DNA of 64,000 nucleotides from an uncultured Paracoccaceae bacterium (GCA_947487205.1 CANKVU010000003.1:62001-126000); one strand, 5' to 3'; numbered from the stretch's first letter, positions 1 through 8,723 are shown. Notes: generated by a model from the letters alone, not told the origin. A program made the numbers and translations.

Positions 1-435
1 GGGCCGGGCGATCGCTGGCAGGTGGTGGCGGACATGGCGGGCGCCGCCGCAGCGCTGGAGGGGCCGCCGCGCGGCGTCTTCCTTGCCGTGGGGCGGATGC
101 ATCTGGGCGATTTCGCGGGCCGTCCGCAGCACCGCTACGTGCTGCGGCTGGTCGATCCGCCGGAGGGGCCGCTGCCGCTCCGTGCCGCGCATGTCGAGAT
201 CGCCCGCGGCCCCTTCACCGAGGCGGCGGACCGGGCGCTGCTGGCGCGGCACCGCGTCGACCTGGTGGTGTCGAAGAACGCCGGCGGCACGGGCGCGCGG
301 GCCAAGATCGACGCGGCCCGCGCGCTGGGCCTGCCGGTGGTCATGATCGACCGCCCCGCCCTGCCCGAGCGGCGCGAGCTGCACGCGGCCGACGCGGTGA
401 TCGACTGGATTCACGGCACCGACCGTGGCGTGTAG
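1..435 (+). CDS. cobK: Precorrin-6A reductase CobK, 3' part
   Basis: NAD(P)H-dependent reduction of the precorrin-6A macrocycle in aerobic cobalamin synthesis. The frame is open from base 1, so the gene begins before the window; 144 C-terminal residues are visible against roughly 250 for the family. The signature VSKNAGGTGARAKI followed by AARALGLPVVMIDRP is the conserved CobK C-terminal segment, and an earlier segment GVFLAVGR also fits. The gene converges on cobJ and the two coding regions overlap by 25 bp. A GTG at 22 is in frame but is internal, not the start. Confidence 0.93.
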   Translation, partial: GPGDRWQVVADMAGAAAALEGPPRGVFLAVGRMHLGDFAGRPQHRYVLRLVDPPEGPLPLRAAHVEIARGPFTEAADRALLARHRVDLVVSKNAGGTGARAKIDAARALGLPVVMIDRPALPERRELHAADAVIDWIHGTDRGV

Positions 436-1145
436 ACGAACCGGCCCACCTGCCGCGTCGTCGAGGCGCCGACGAGGACCATGGTCCGCATGTCGGCCAT
501 TTCGGGCCGCGCCTGCGAGAGCGGGACCACGCGGATCTCCTCCTCGGGGGTGGTGACGGCGCGGGCGAAGATCACCAGCCGGTCGTCGGCGCAGACCTCG
601 GACAGGATGGCGAGGGCGCGGGCGAAGCCGTCGGGCCGCGCGCGCGAGCGGGGGTTGTAGAAGGCCATGGCGAGGTCGGCCTCGGCGGCGAGGCGCAGGC
701 GCCGCTCCACCAGGCTCCACGGCTTGAGGTTGTCGCTGAGGTTCAGGGCGCAGAAATCGTGCCCGAGCGGCGCCCCGACGCGCGCCGCCGCCGCCAGCAT
801 CGCGGTGATGCCGGGGATCACGGCGATGTCGAGATCGAGCGCCGCCGGGTCGGCCTCCACCGCCTCGAAGACGGCGCTGGCCATGGCGAAGACGCCCGGA
901 TCGCCGGAGGAGACGACGGCCACCTGCCCGCCGCCGCGCGCCAGTTCCAGCGCGTGATCGGCGCGCTCCCGCTCCACGCGGTTGTCGCTCGCATGCTTGC
1001 GCTGCCCGGGGCTGTCGGGGATGCGGTCCACATAGGGGCCGTAGCCGACGATGTCGGTCGCCTGGGCCATGATGGCCTGCGCCTCGGGGGTGATCATGCC
1101 GTCGCATCCCGGCCCCAGCCCGACGATCCGTACCCAGCCGCTCAT
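411..1145 (-). CDS. cobJ: Precorrin-3B C17-methyltransferase CobJ
   Basis: SAM-dependent methylation at C17 with ring contraction of precorrin-3B. 244 residues. The tetrapyrrole methylase fold is shown by GLGPG at residues 9-13, SSGDPGVFAMAS in the middle and PGITAMLAAAARVGAPLGHD further on. The ATG at 1145 is chosen because it overlaps the cobI stop by 4 bp (ATGA); the open frame runs further upstream but only over cobI in another frame. It is the last gene of the riboswitch-led cob operon and overlaps the 3' end of cobK on the other strand. Confidence 0.95.
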   Translation of the reverse strand: MSGWVRIVGLGPGCDGMITPEAQAIMAQATDIVGYGPYVDRIPDSPGQRKHASDNRVERERADHALELARGGGQVAVVSSGDPGVFAMASAVFEAVEADPAALDLDIAVIPGITAMLAAAARVGAPLGHDFCALNLSDNLKPWSLVERRLRLAAEADLAMAFYNPRSRARPDGFARALAILSEVCADDRLVIFARAVTTPEEEIRVVPLSQARPEMADMRTMVLVGASTTRQVGRFVYTPRSVP

Positions 1146-1867
1146 GGCCTGCGCCCCCGTCCGTGGACCAGCACGATGGAGAAGTAGGGGGGGATGCGGT
1201 CCGGCGCTTCGTCGAGGCGCATCACGCATTGCTCGGCCATCGCGGCGCATTCGACGAGCCAGGCCCGGTCGGAGAGCCCGGCGGCGGCCAGCGCGCGGCG
1301 CACCTTGCCGATGTTGCGGCCGATCTTCATCACCACCAGCGCGTCGGCGTCGCGCATCCGCGCCGCCAGCACCTCTTCGGGCAGGGTCGCCATGACGACC
1401 GTCATCACGTCGTCGCCCCAGGTGATCGGCTGCCCGCTGGCCGTCCAGGCCGCCGACATGCCGGTGATCCCGGGCACGACCTCGACGGCCACGTCGCCGC
1501 GCAACCGTTCGTAGAGATGCATGAAGCTGCCGTAGAAGAACGGGTCGCCCTCGCAGGGGACGATCACGTCGGCGCCCGTGGCGGTCACGGCGAGGAGGCG
1601 GGCGCGGCATTCGTCGTAGAAGGCCGACAGGCAGCCGTTATAGGCCGCGTCCTCGAGCGGGATCTCGGTGGTGACGGGGTATTCCATCGCGATCTCGACC
1701 GCGGCGGGGGCCAGCATCCCGTCGATCAGCGTCCGGGCCCGCCCCGCGCGGCCCTTCTTGCGGAAATAGGCGAGGTGGCGGGCGCCGCGGACCAGCCGGT
1801 CGGCGCGCACGCTCATCAGGTCCGGGTCGCCGGGGCCGAGGCCGACGCCGATCACCCGGCCGCTCAT
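1142..1867 (-). CDS. cobI: Precorrin-2 C20-methyltransferase CobI
   Basis: SAM-dependent methylation of precorrin-2 at C20 to precorrin-3A, a committed cobalamin step. 241 residues, normal length. Motifs seen are GVGLGPGDPDL at the N-terminus (SAM-binding loop), CEGDPFFYGSFMHLYERL and PGITGMSAAWTASGQP, all typical of the CobI/CbiL branch of tetrapyrrole methylases. The start ATG overlaps the cobH stop by 4 bp and the stop overlaps the cobJ start by 4 bp, so cobH, cobI and cobJ are probably translationally coupled. Confidence 0.95.
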   Translation of the reverse strand: MSGRVIGVGLGPGDPDLMSVRADRLVRGARHLAYFRKKGRAGRARTLIDGMLAPAAVEIAMEYPVTTEIPLEDAAYNGCLSAFYDECRARLLAVTATGADVIVPCEGDPFFYGSFMHLYERLRGDVAVEVVPGITGMSAAWTASGQPITWGDDVMTVVMATLPEEVLAARMRDADALVVMKIGRNIGKVRRALAAAGLSDRAWLVECAAMAEQCVMRLDEAPDRIPPYFSIVLVHGRGRRP

Positions 1868-2493
1868 TCCGCGCGGCTCGCGATGGCGTTGATCGCGGCC
1901 ACGGTGATCGCCGATCCGCCCAGCCGTCCCTCGACCACGATCGCGGGGGCGGGGCGGTCGGACCACAGCGCCTGCTTCGATTCCGCGGCGCCGACGAAGC
2001 CCACGGGACAGCCGACGATCGCGGCGGGGCGCGGGCAGGCGGGGTCCTCGAGCATGTTGAGGAGGTGGAAGAGCGCGGTCGGCGCGTTGCCGATCGCCAC
2101 CACCGCGCCCGACAGGTGCGGGCGCCACAATTCCAGCGCCGCGGCGGACCGGGTGTTGCCCATCGCCCGCGCCAGATCGGGCACCTGGGGGTCCTGCAGG
2201 GTGCAGATCACGGCGTTCCCGGCCGGCAGCCGCAGCCGCGTCACCCCCTCGCTGACCATCCGCGCGTCGCACAGGATCGGCGCCCCCTCCTCCAGCGCGG
2301 CGCGGGCGGCGGCCACCGCGCCGGGCGATATCCGCACGTGCCGCTCCAGCCCGACGAGGCCGGCGGCATGGATCATCCGCACCACCACCTGCTCGTCCTC
2401 GGCCGCGAAGCCGTCCAGCGTGGCCTCCGCCCGGATCATGGCGAAGCTCTGGCGATAGATCGCCGCGCCGTCCTTCTCGTAGTCGTAGGGCAT
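1864..2493 (-). CDS. cobH: Precorrin-8X methylmutase CobH
   Basis: Moves the C11 methyl group to C12, giving hydrogenobyrinate. 209 residues. Family marks are the N-terminal YEKDGAAIYRQSFAMIRAE, the active-site-region histidine in MIHAAGLVGLE, GNAPTALFHLL, and GCPVGFVGAAESK. The ATG at 2493 lies only 3 bp after the cobG stop (2497-2499) and the gene overlaps cobI by 4 bp. Confidence 0.95.
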   Translation of the reverse strand: MPYDYEKDGAAIYRQSFAMIRAEATLDGFAAEDEQVVVRMIHAAGLVGLERHVRISPGAVAAARAALEEGAPILCDARMVSEGVTRLRLPAGNAVICTLQDPQVPDLARAMGNTRSAAALELWRPHLSGAVVAIGNAPTALFHLLNMLEDPACPRPAAIVGCPVGFVGAAESKQALWSDRPAPAIVVEGRLGGSAITVAAINAIASRAE

Positions 2494-2496
2494 TGC

Positions 2497-3603
2497 TCAC
2501 CCGGTGATTGTGTCGAGGTCGTCCGGCCCCAGGCCGTGTCGCTGGGCTGTGTCGCCCGCCCGGCCGTCCCTGACAAGGTCGAACCGTCCGTCGCGGCCCA
2601 CCAGCGTGACCGCGGCGCCGGCGGAGCGCGCGCATCCCTTGGCGCAGCCCGAGACGTGAAGCGCGCCGCCCACCCGCCCGGCGAGGCGGCGCGCCACCTC
2701 GCGCGTGGCGACGCTGGCGCGGGCGCAGGCGGGGGCGCCGGGGCAGGCATCGGCGGTCAGCAGCGGATCGCCGGGATCGGCGATCCAGCCCGCCGGCACC
2801 GCCGCCGCGCCCTCGATCAGGATGAGCCGCCAGGGCGTCAGCCGCACCGCCGGGGCGTCGCCCAGCGCGGCGGCGAGGTCCGGCGCCGCGACCTGCCCGA
2901 AGGCCATGCCGGCCAGCGCCCCGAGCGGCCCGGTCCCCGGGCCGGGACGCATCGCCGCAGCGGGACGCGGCGCGCCGCCGAACCGGGCGGGCAGGCCGGA
3001 GGCGGCGCGCGCCGCCATGCGCCGGTGTTCGCCGCGATGCGCCGCGAACCAGCCGGCGAGGTCCAGCACCGCCGCGCCCAGCTCCGCCTCGGGGACGGGG
3101 ATGCCGGTCGCCGCGCCGTCGGCCGCGACGATCGGCCCCTGCGGGCCCCGCTCGATCCGGATGTCGGCGGGGGCGTCGCGCAGGACCGGCGCCGCGCCGG
3201 TATCGAGCGCCAGGCCGAACTTGGCGGGCAGGTCCGGCAGGCGGGGCAGCACCGCGGCCAGCGCCCGCGCCAGCCGGTCGGTCAGGTCCCCCGGGCGCCA
3301 GAACGGCTGCACCAGCAGGTTGCGCCGCGCCTCGTCGCGCGGGGTCGGATCGAGCAGGCCGAGCGCGTCCAGCCCGGCCAGGAGCGCATCGTGGGCGTCG
3401 GGGGCGACGCCGCGGATCTGCAGGTTCGCCCGCCGCGTCAGGTCGAGGACGCCCGACCCGGCGCGTACCGACAGATCGGCCAGGCCCCGCACCTGCGCCG
3501 CCGTCAGCCGCCCGCCGGGCGGGCGCACCCGGACCACCAGGCCATCCCCCGACATCATCGGGGTCCAGGCGCCGGGGCACCATCCGCGCACGGCCCCGGT
3601 CAT
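2497..3603 (-). CDS. cobG: Precorrin-3B synthase CobG
   Basis: Oxygen-dependent conversion of precorrin-3A to precorrin-3B; its presence marks the aerobic cobalamin route. 368 residues in a nitrite/sulphite-reductase-like layout: an N-terminal ferredoxin-like half domain with DLTRRANLQIRGV, then a C-terminal iron-sulphur region with cysteines at about 287, 293, 320 and 324 (CPGAPAC and SGCAKGC). The ATG at 3603 (MTGAVRGWCPGAW) matches the usual beginning of the family. The frame stays open upstream, but that part only shadows the cobN end. It lies 31 bp after cobN. Confidence 0.92.
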   Translation of the reverse strand: MTGAVRGWCPGAWTPMMSGDGLVVRVRPPGGRLTAAQVRGLADLSVRAGSGVLDLTRRANLQIRGVAPDAHDALLAGLDALGLLDPTPRDEARRNLLVQPFWRPGDLTDRLARALAAVLPRLPDLPAKFGLALDTGAAPVLRDAPADIRIERGPQGPIVAADGAATGIPVPEAELGAAVLDLAGWFAAHRGEHRRMAARAASGLPARFGGAPRPAAAMRPGPGTGPLGALAGMAFGQVAAPDLAAALGDAPAVRLTPWRLILIEGAAAVPAGWIADPGDPLLTADACPGAPACARASVATREVARRLAGRVGGALHVSGCAKGCARSAGAAVTLVGRDGRFDLVRDGRAGDTAQRHGLGPDDLDTITG

Positions 3604-3634
3604 GGGCGGCGCGCGCCGCGGGGGGACGCGGCGC

Positions 3635-6600
3635 TCATCCCTCGGCCCCGATCCCGGCCAGGATGGAATTGCGCCGCGTGCGCCACAGGCCGGCCGCGTG
3701 CAGCGCCGCGAACCGGTCGCGCATGGCCGCCGCCGCCTGCGGATTCTCGCGTTCGAGGAAGGCCGCGACATCCGCGTCGCCCAGCGTCGCCTCGTGATAG
3801 GCGTCGAAGAGATGCGCGGGCACCGCGTCGGCCAGGTGCGCGAAGGCGGCCATGTGCTCCAGCGTGGCGGCGATCTCGGCCCCGCCGCGGAAGCCGTGCC
3901 GCATCATGCCCCCGATCCAGCCCGGATGGGTGGCCCGGCCGCGCACGACGCGCGCGATCTCCTCGGTCAGGGTGCGGGTGCGGGGCCGGTCGGGATCGGT
4001 GTTGTCGAGGTGATAGAGCCGCGCGGTCCCGCCCGTCACCCCCTGGGCGGCGGCGAACCCGGCCTCGTGCGCGGCGTAGTCGGCGGCCAGGAGCAGGTCC
4101 GATTCGCCCAGGTCCTGCGCGTGGAGGAACGCCCCCGCCCCGGCGACGCGGTCGCGGATGCCGGCCGGGTCGCGCACCGGATCGGCGCCGTCATGGGCCC
4201 AGGACGAGGCGGCGAGCCAGGCCTCGCCGGCGGCGTGGCGGCCGGACCCGGAATAATCCCCGGTGTCCATCCCCATCCCGTAGCTGCCCGGCGCCGGACC
4301 GAAGACCCGGTTGCCGCCCCGCCCCGCGAAGGGGTTCCAGTCCGGCGCCTCGTCGCGGGCGGCCAGCGCCCGCACCGCCTGCCCGTGGAGCCGGGCGAGG
4401 CCGGGGAAGGTGTCGCGGAACAGGCCCGAGATCCGGAGCGTCACGTCGACGCGCGGCCGGTCGAGCTCGGCCAGGGGCAGGATCTCGACCCCCGAGACCC
4501 GCTCCGATCCGTCGTCCCAGACCGGGCGCACGCCCATGAGCGCCAGCGCCATGGCGAAATCCTCGCCCGCCGTCCGCATGGTCGACGAGCCCCACAGGTC
4601 GACGACCAGGGTGCGCGGCCAGTCGCCCTCGTCCTGCAGGTGGCGGCGCACGAACTCGTCGGCCAGCCGGCAGCCCTGGGCATGGGCGCTGCGCGTGGGC
4701 ACCGCGCGGGCGTCGATCGTATAGAGGTTCCGCCCCGTGGGCAGCACGTCCCGCCGCCCCCGGTACGGCGAGCCGGAGGGGCCGGGCGCGACCCGGATCC
4801 CGGCCAGCGCGTCGCGCAGGCCCTGCCGCTCGGCCGCGCCGTCGCCGAAGGCCGAGGGCCGGCCCCAGACATGCAGGCCGTCGCCGAACTGCCCCTCCTT
4901 CACGTCGCAGACGAAGCGGTCGATGCGGGTCACCGCCTCGTCCGACGCGCCGGCATCGGCGAGGCCCAGATCCTCCTCCACCCCCAGCGCCCGCGCCTCG
5001 GCGCGGATGTCGTCCACCAGCCGGTCGCGGCGCCCGGGGTCGAGCCCGTCGGCATTGGAGAATTCGTCGAGCAGCGCCTCCAGGTGCGACAGCCGCTCCG
5101 GCGTGCCTGAGTGCTTCAGCGGCGGCGGCACGTGGCCGAGCGTCACCGCCCCGATCCGCCGCTTGGCCTGCGCCGCCTCGCCCGGGTCGTTGACGATGAA
5201 GGGATAGATCACCGGCAGGTCGCCGGTCAGCGCCTCGGGCCAGCATTCCCCCGACAGCGCCACCGCCTTGCCCGGCAGCCATTCCAGCGTGCCATGGGCG
5301 CCGATATGGACGATCGCGTCCGCCCGCTGCCGCAGCCACAGGTGGAAGGCGACGTAGGAATGGCGCGGCACGCGCGTCAGGTCGTGGTAATCCTCGCCCT
5401 TGGTCGCGGCCGGACCCCGTTCGGGCTGGAGCGCGACGAGCGCCCGCCCGCGCGTCACCGCGGCGAAGCGGAAGGCGCCCTCCGCCACTGCCGGATCGTC
5501 CGCGGGCGGCCCCCAGGCCGCGTCGAGCGCCGCGCGCAGGGACGGCTCCAGCCGGTCGAGCGCGGCCGCGTAATCGTCGAGCGGCCAGCGCGACGTTCGC
5601 GCCGCCAGGGCCGCCGTCAGGTCCCCGGCCGGGGCCACGTCGTAGCCGTCCGCGCCCAGGTCCGACAGGATCGCCGCCGCCGAGGCCGGCGCGTCGAGCC
5701 CCACCGCATGGGCCATGTTCCAGTCCCGGCCGGGATAGCTTGACAGCACCAGCGCCGGGCGCCGCCGCGCCGCCGGCGTCGCGGCCAGGCGCGCCCACCC
5801 CGCGACGCGGTCAGCGATCGCGGCGACGCGGCCGGGATCGGGACGGTGGGCGACGCGGGCGAATTCCAGGTCGGGATCGTGCGCGCCCTCTTCCTTGAAG
5901 CTCGCGACGCCGGCCATGATCCGCCCGTCGATCTCGGGCAGGACCACGTGCATGGCGAGGTCGGCGGGCGACAGGCCGCGCTCGGCCCGGGCCCAGTCCC
6001 GCCGCCGGGCGGTGGACAGCGCCACCTGGAAGACCGGCGCGCCGGCCGCGTCGAGCGGCGAGGTCCCGTCCTCTCCCAGCCCCGAGAAGGCCGTCGCGTT
6101 GACGATCGCCGCCGGGCCGAGATGGCGGACCTGGCGTGCCAGCCATCCGCGTGCCTCGGGCGCCTTCAGGGACGGCACGAACAGCCCCAGCGCGTCGAAG
6201 CCGCGGCTGCGGAAGGCGTCGATCAGGGCCTCCACGGGGGCGGTGTCGCCGCAGGCGAGATACGAGCGGTAGAAGACGACGAGGATCGGCCCGCGCCCCG
6301 TCACCCTTTGCGAAATACCCTCGGGGGGGCGCGCAGCGCGGGGGGCGGACAGCCCCCCTCCGCCCGGTGCCATGGGCGCGGGGCAGGCGATGCCGCGATC
6401 CGGCAGCCAGGCCCCGACCTGGGGCAGCGTCTTCTGGCCGCGGACGGGCGGCGCATAGAGCCCCGAGGCGAGCGCCATCTGCTGCAGCGCCGCCTGGGCG
6501 GCGACCGCGCCCCCGGTGTCGCAGAGATGCTGCAGGCGGCGCAGGGTCGAGGCCGGCAGCGTCGAGGCGCGGTCGAGCCGCGGGTCGGGGCGCCCGTCGG

Positions 6601-6952
6601 CGGGCAGGACGGCCAGGGCGATCCCCTTGCGCCGCGCCAGCCGCTCCACCTGCGCCAGCCCGTAGGACCAGTAGGGGTCCCCGCCGATCAGGCGGATGAG
6701 GATGCCCGCCGCGCCCTCCAGCGTCCGTTCGACATAGGTGTCGACCGAGAGCGGATGGGTGATCCGGCCGAGATTGGCGAGCCGCAGCGACGGCATGGCC
6801 GCGCTTCCCCCGCCCCGGTGCCATCCGGCGGCGACGGCGCCGAGATCGGAATCGGAGAAGGACAGGAACACCAGATCGGCCGGCGACTGGCCGAGGTCGC
6901 GGGGGGTGTCGGCCTCCTCCAGGCCGTGGCTCTCGCGGAAGACGACGTGCAT
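3635..6952 (-). CDS. cobN: Cobaltochelatase large subunit CobN
   Basis: Catalytic subunit of the ATP-dependent chelatase that inserts cobalt into hydrogenobyrinic acid a,c-diamide; CobS and CobT, its AAA+/VWA partners, are not in the window. 1105 residues, somewhat shorter than the ~1250 of classical CobN. Conserved stretches include FYRSYLACGDTAPVEALIDA, HIGAHGTLEWLPGKAVALS, LYTIDARAVPT and TRTLTEEIARVVRGRATHP. Residues about 196-217 are low-complexity and encoded by a palindromic repeat (6301-6366) read in frame, an insertion not expected in the family. It lies 67 bp behind cobW and 31 bp ahead of cobG. Confidence 0.94.
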   Translation of the reverse strand: MHVVFRESHGLEEADTPRDLGQSPADLVFLSFSDSDLGAVAAGWHRGGGSAAMPSLRLANLGRITHPLSVDTYVERTLEGAAGILIRLIGGDPYWSYGLAQVERLARRKGIALAVLPADGRPDPRLDRASTLPASTLRRLQHLCDTGGAVAAQAALQQMALASGLYAPPVRGQKTLPQVGAWLPDRGIACPAPMAPGGGGLSAPRAARPPEGISQRVTGRGPILVVFYRSYLACGDTAPVEALIDAFRSRGFDALGLFVPSLKAPEARGWLARQVRHLGPAAIVNATAFSGLGEDGTSPLDAAGAPVFQVALSTARRRDWARAERGLSPADLAMHVVLPEIDGRIMAGVASFKEEGAHDPDLEFARVAHRPDPGRVAAIADRVAGWARLAATPAARRRPALVLSSYPGRDWNMAHAVGLDAPASAAAILSDLGADGYDVAPAGDLTAALAARTSRWPLDDYAAALDRLEPSLRAALDAAWGPPADDPAVAEGAFRFAAVTRGRALVALQPERGPAATKGEDYHDLTRVPRHSYVAFHLWLRQRADAIVHIGAHGTLEWLPGKAVALSGECWPEALTGDLPVIYPFIVNDPGEAAQAKRRIGAVTLGHVPPPLKHSGTPERLSHLEALLDEFSNADGLDPGRRDRLVDDIRAEARALGVEEDLGLADAGASDEAVTRIDRFVCDVKEGQFGDGLHVWGRPSAFGDGAAERQGLRDALAGIRVAPGPSGSPYRGRRDVLPTGRNLYTIDARAVPTRSAHAQGCRLADEFVRRHLQDEGDWPRTLVVDLWGSSTMRTAGEDFAMALALMGVRPVWDDGSERVSGVEILPLAELDRPRVDVTLRISGLFRDTFPGLARLHGQAVRALAARDEAPDWNPFAGRGGNRVFGPAPGSYGMGMDTGDYSGSGRHAAGEAWLAASSWAHDGADPVRDPAGIRDRVAGAGAFLHAQDLGESDLLLAADYAAHEAGFAAAQGVTGGTARLYHLDNTDPDRPRTRTLTEEIARVVRGRATHPGWIGGMMRHGFRGGAEIAATLEHMAAFAHLADAVPAHLFDAYHEATLGDADVAAFLERENPQAAAAMRDRFAALHAAGLWRTRRNSILAGIGAEG
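6301..6366 (-). repeat. Palindromic REP-like element inside cobN
   Basis: On the coding (minus) strand this reads as a GC-rich hairpin (GGGGGGC-TGTCC-GCCCCCC, at 6340-6358), a second short dyad (GCGCTGCGC), and then the tail GGGTATTTCGCAAAGGGTGA (6320-6301). The same 20-base tail with two differences occurs at 62515-62534, between two other genes. Dispersed GC-hairpin repeats of this look, ending in an AT-rich GGTATTT tail, are as I recall common between genes in Rhodobacterales; here one is translated in frame as 22 codons of cobN. Confidence 0.65.
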
Positions 6953-7019
6953 CAGGCCCGCCCCGCGGCGCGGCCGCGCCGGGGCCGCGCGGGCCGGGGC
7001 GGGCGCGCGCCGGGCATCC

Positions 7020-8072
7020 TCAGGCGGCCGGCTCGAGGGCGCCGAGCGCGGCGCGGATCGCGCCCGCGTCGATGTCGTCGTGCTCGGCGATCACCACGAG
7101 GCGGCCGGCGCGGGCCTCCTCCGGCTTCCACGGGCGGTCGAACTGGTGCCGGACGCGGGCGCCGACGGCCTGGACCAGGAGCCGCATGGGCTTGCCCCGC
7201 ACGGCGGCGTAGCCCTTCACGCGCAGGATGTTGCGCTCCCGCGCGAGCCGCTCGATCGCCGCGACGAGGTCGGCCGGCGCCTCCAGTTCGGGGATGTCCA
7301 CCACCACGCTCTCGAAATCGTCGTGGTCGTGATCGGCCGCGTCGTCGTGATGCGAGGGGCGGGCCGCCATGTCGTCCTCGGCCGCGGCGCCGAGGCCCAG
7401 GATCACCCGCGGATCGACCGCGCCGTCCACGACCTCGACCACCGGGAGGGGGCGGGGCGCCTCGGCGGCGATGACCTCGCGGGCGCGGGCCACGCCCTCT
7501 GCGCCCGCCAGGTCGGCCTTGGTCAGGAGCACGATGTCGGCGCAGGAGATCTGGTCCTCGAACACCTCCGAGAGCGGCGTCTCGTGGTCGAGGCTGTCGT
7601 CGGCCAGCCGCTGGGCGTCGACCCGGGCCACGTCGGGTGCGAAGCGGCCCGCCGCCACCGCCTCGGCGTCGGCCAGCGCGATGACGCCGTCGACGGTGAT
7701 GCGGGAGCGGATGTCGGGCCAGTCGAAGGCCTTGAGGAGCGGCTTCGGCAGGGCGAGGCCGGAGGTCTCGATCAGGATGTGGTCGGGGCGGGGATCGAGG
7801 GCCATCAGCGCCTCGATCGTGGGGATGAAGTCGTCGGCTACGGTGCAGCAGATGCAGCCATTGGCGAGCTCCACGATGTTCTCGGCCGGGCAATCGGGGA
7901 TGGCGCAGGATTTCAGGATCTCGCCGTCCACGCCCACGTCGCCGAACTCGTTCACCACCACCGCCAGGCGCTTGCCCTGCGGGTTCTGCATCAGGTGGCG
8001 GACGAGCGTGGTCTTGCCCGATCCGAGGAAGCCGGTGACGACGGTGACGGGCAGCTTGGAGAGGTCAGTCAT
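7020..8072 (-). CDS. cobW: Cobalamin-cluster GTPase/metallochaperone CobW
   Basis: G3E-family P-loop GTPase proposed to deliver cobalt to the CobN chelatase. 350 residues. Walker A GFLGSGKTT at residues 14-22, the metal-binding CICC at 73-76, the GTPase NKxD-like TKAD, and a histidine/aspartate-rich linker (HHDDAADHDHDD) before the C-terminal CobW_C domain (WKPEEARAGRLVVIAEHDD). The ATG at 8072 is chosen from MTDLSKLPVTVVTGF; upstream frame has no family similarity. It overlaps the DUF1636 gene by 8 bp and lies directly ahead of cobN, the usual order in this group. Confidence 0.95.
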   Translation of the reverse strand: MTDLSKLPVTVVTGFLGSGKTTLVRHLMQNPQGKRLAVVVNEFGDVGVDGEILKSCAIPDCPAENIVELANGCICCTVADDFIPTIEALMALDPRPDHILIETSGLALPKPLLKAFDWPDIRSRITVDGVIALADAEAVAAGRFAPDVARVDAQRLADDSLDHETPLSEVFEDQISCADIVLLTKADLAGAEGVARAREVIAAEAPRPLPVVEVVDGAVDPRVILGLGAAAEDDMAARPSHHDDAADHDHDDFESVVVDIPELEAPADLVAAIERLARERNILRVKGYAAVRGKPMRLLVQAVGARVRHQFDRPWKPEEARAGRLVVIAEHDDIDAGAIRAALGALEPAA

Positions 8073-8442
8073 GGAAAAGCTCCGTGGGCGGGATGCGGGC
8101 GATGCAGTTGCGCTTGAAGTGCTCGGAGCGCTCGCGCCAGGGCACCAGGCCGTCGGGGGCGCGCGAATAGCGCGCCGCGCCCTCGGCCAGGGTGCCGGCA
8201 TCGGCCTCGGTGAAATTGCCGTAGACGAAGGTCCAGCGGCCCGGGCCGCGCAGCGCGACCGAGCAGCCACGGTCGCAATTCGACAGGCACTCGACCTCGC
8301 GCAGGCGCACGCCCTCGGGCAGCCCCTCGGCGACGCGGTCGGCCAGGACCTTGCCGGGGCGGCGGGGCTCGCCGGGCGCGTCGATCCCCCGGCGGCACTT
8401 CACGCAGACGAGGAGCTCGGCCTCCGGTTCGGGAGCGGCCAT
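8065..8442 (-). CDS. DUF1636 ferredoxin-like metal-binding protein
   Basis: 125 residues; first gene of the cob operon. The protein has CVKC at residues 13-16 and CLSNCDRGC at 52-60, a cysteine pattern like that of thioredoxin-fold [2Fe-2S] ferredoxins, which is how DUF1636 members are usually described. The function is unproven; placement ahead of cobW and cobN and behind a cobalamin riboswitch suggests redox or metal handling in corrin synthesis. The ATG at 8442 has GAGAAAGGA upstream. The frame runs far upstream over the riboswitch, which is not coding. Confidence 0.85.
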   Translation of the reverse strand: MAAPEPEAELLVCVKCRRGIDAPGEPRRPGKVLADRVAEGLPEGVRLREVECLSNCDRGCSVALRGPGRWTFVYGNFTEADAGTLAEGAARYSRAPDGLVPWRERSEHFKRNCIARIPPTELFHD

Positions 8443-8529
8443 GGATCGGTCCTTTCTCGGGGCGGGGCGCGCAGGGCGGAATGGGGGCCGGGACCCCGTC
8501 CTCCGACACCGGCACACCCCGTCCGGTCT

Positions 8530-8713
8530 CAAAACTCGGGCGCTGGCAGGTCTCCCGGCTTGCGGATGCGGGCCGGCGGGGCCCTCGGTCGCCCGGCCTT
8601 CCCGACCCCGGTGCGGGGCCAGTGGCGGTGGGGCGACCTCTCCGGTCACGGTCGCGGGGGCGGCTGAGGTGGTCCTCATTCCCTTTTCACCCGTTTGACA
8701 CGGGCACCAGCAT
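8530..8713 (-). promoter_or_regulatory. Cobalamin (AdoCbl) riboswitch
   Basis: Read on the minus strand, the pieces occur in the right order: GGTGCCCGTGTC near 8708, GTGAAAAGGGAA near 8690-8679, the core GCCCCCGCGACCGTGA near 8662-8647, and the B12 box AAGCCGGGAGACCTGCCAGC at 8561-8542. It sits in the 5' leader of the DUF1636-cobW-cobN-cobGHIJ operon, so high adenosylcobalamin should lower expression of that operon. Bound boundaries are approximate. The rest of the 319-bp gap between the DUF1636 and cobO genes holds the two divergent promoters and the riboswitch expression platform (8443-8530). Confidence 0.95.
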
Positions 8714-8723
8714 GGTGCGACTT
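8695..8723 (+). promoter_or_regulatory. Putative sigma-70 promoter of cobO
   Basis: Plus strand: -35 TTGACA (8695-8700), 17-nt spacer, -10 CGACTT (8718-8723, weak), start point expected near 8730, 32 nt before the cobO ATG. It overlaps the promoter and the 5' end of the riboswitch on the other strand, so the two transcription units probably interfere. Confidence 0.45.

Noticed and set aside
2065-4539. Very long plus-strand open frames opposite cobH, cobG and cobN (and similar long open frames opposite pncB, cobU-cobT, the RSH gene and others)
   Set aside because: Arg/Ala/Gly/Pro-rich, no recognisable domains; they arise because GC-rich coding DNA has few stops in the other frames.
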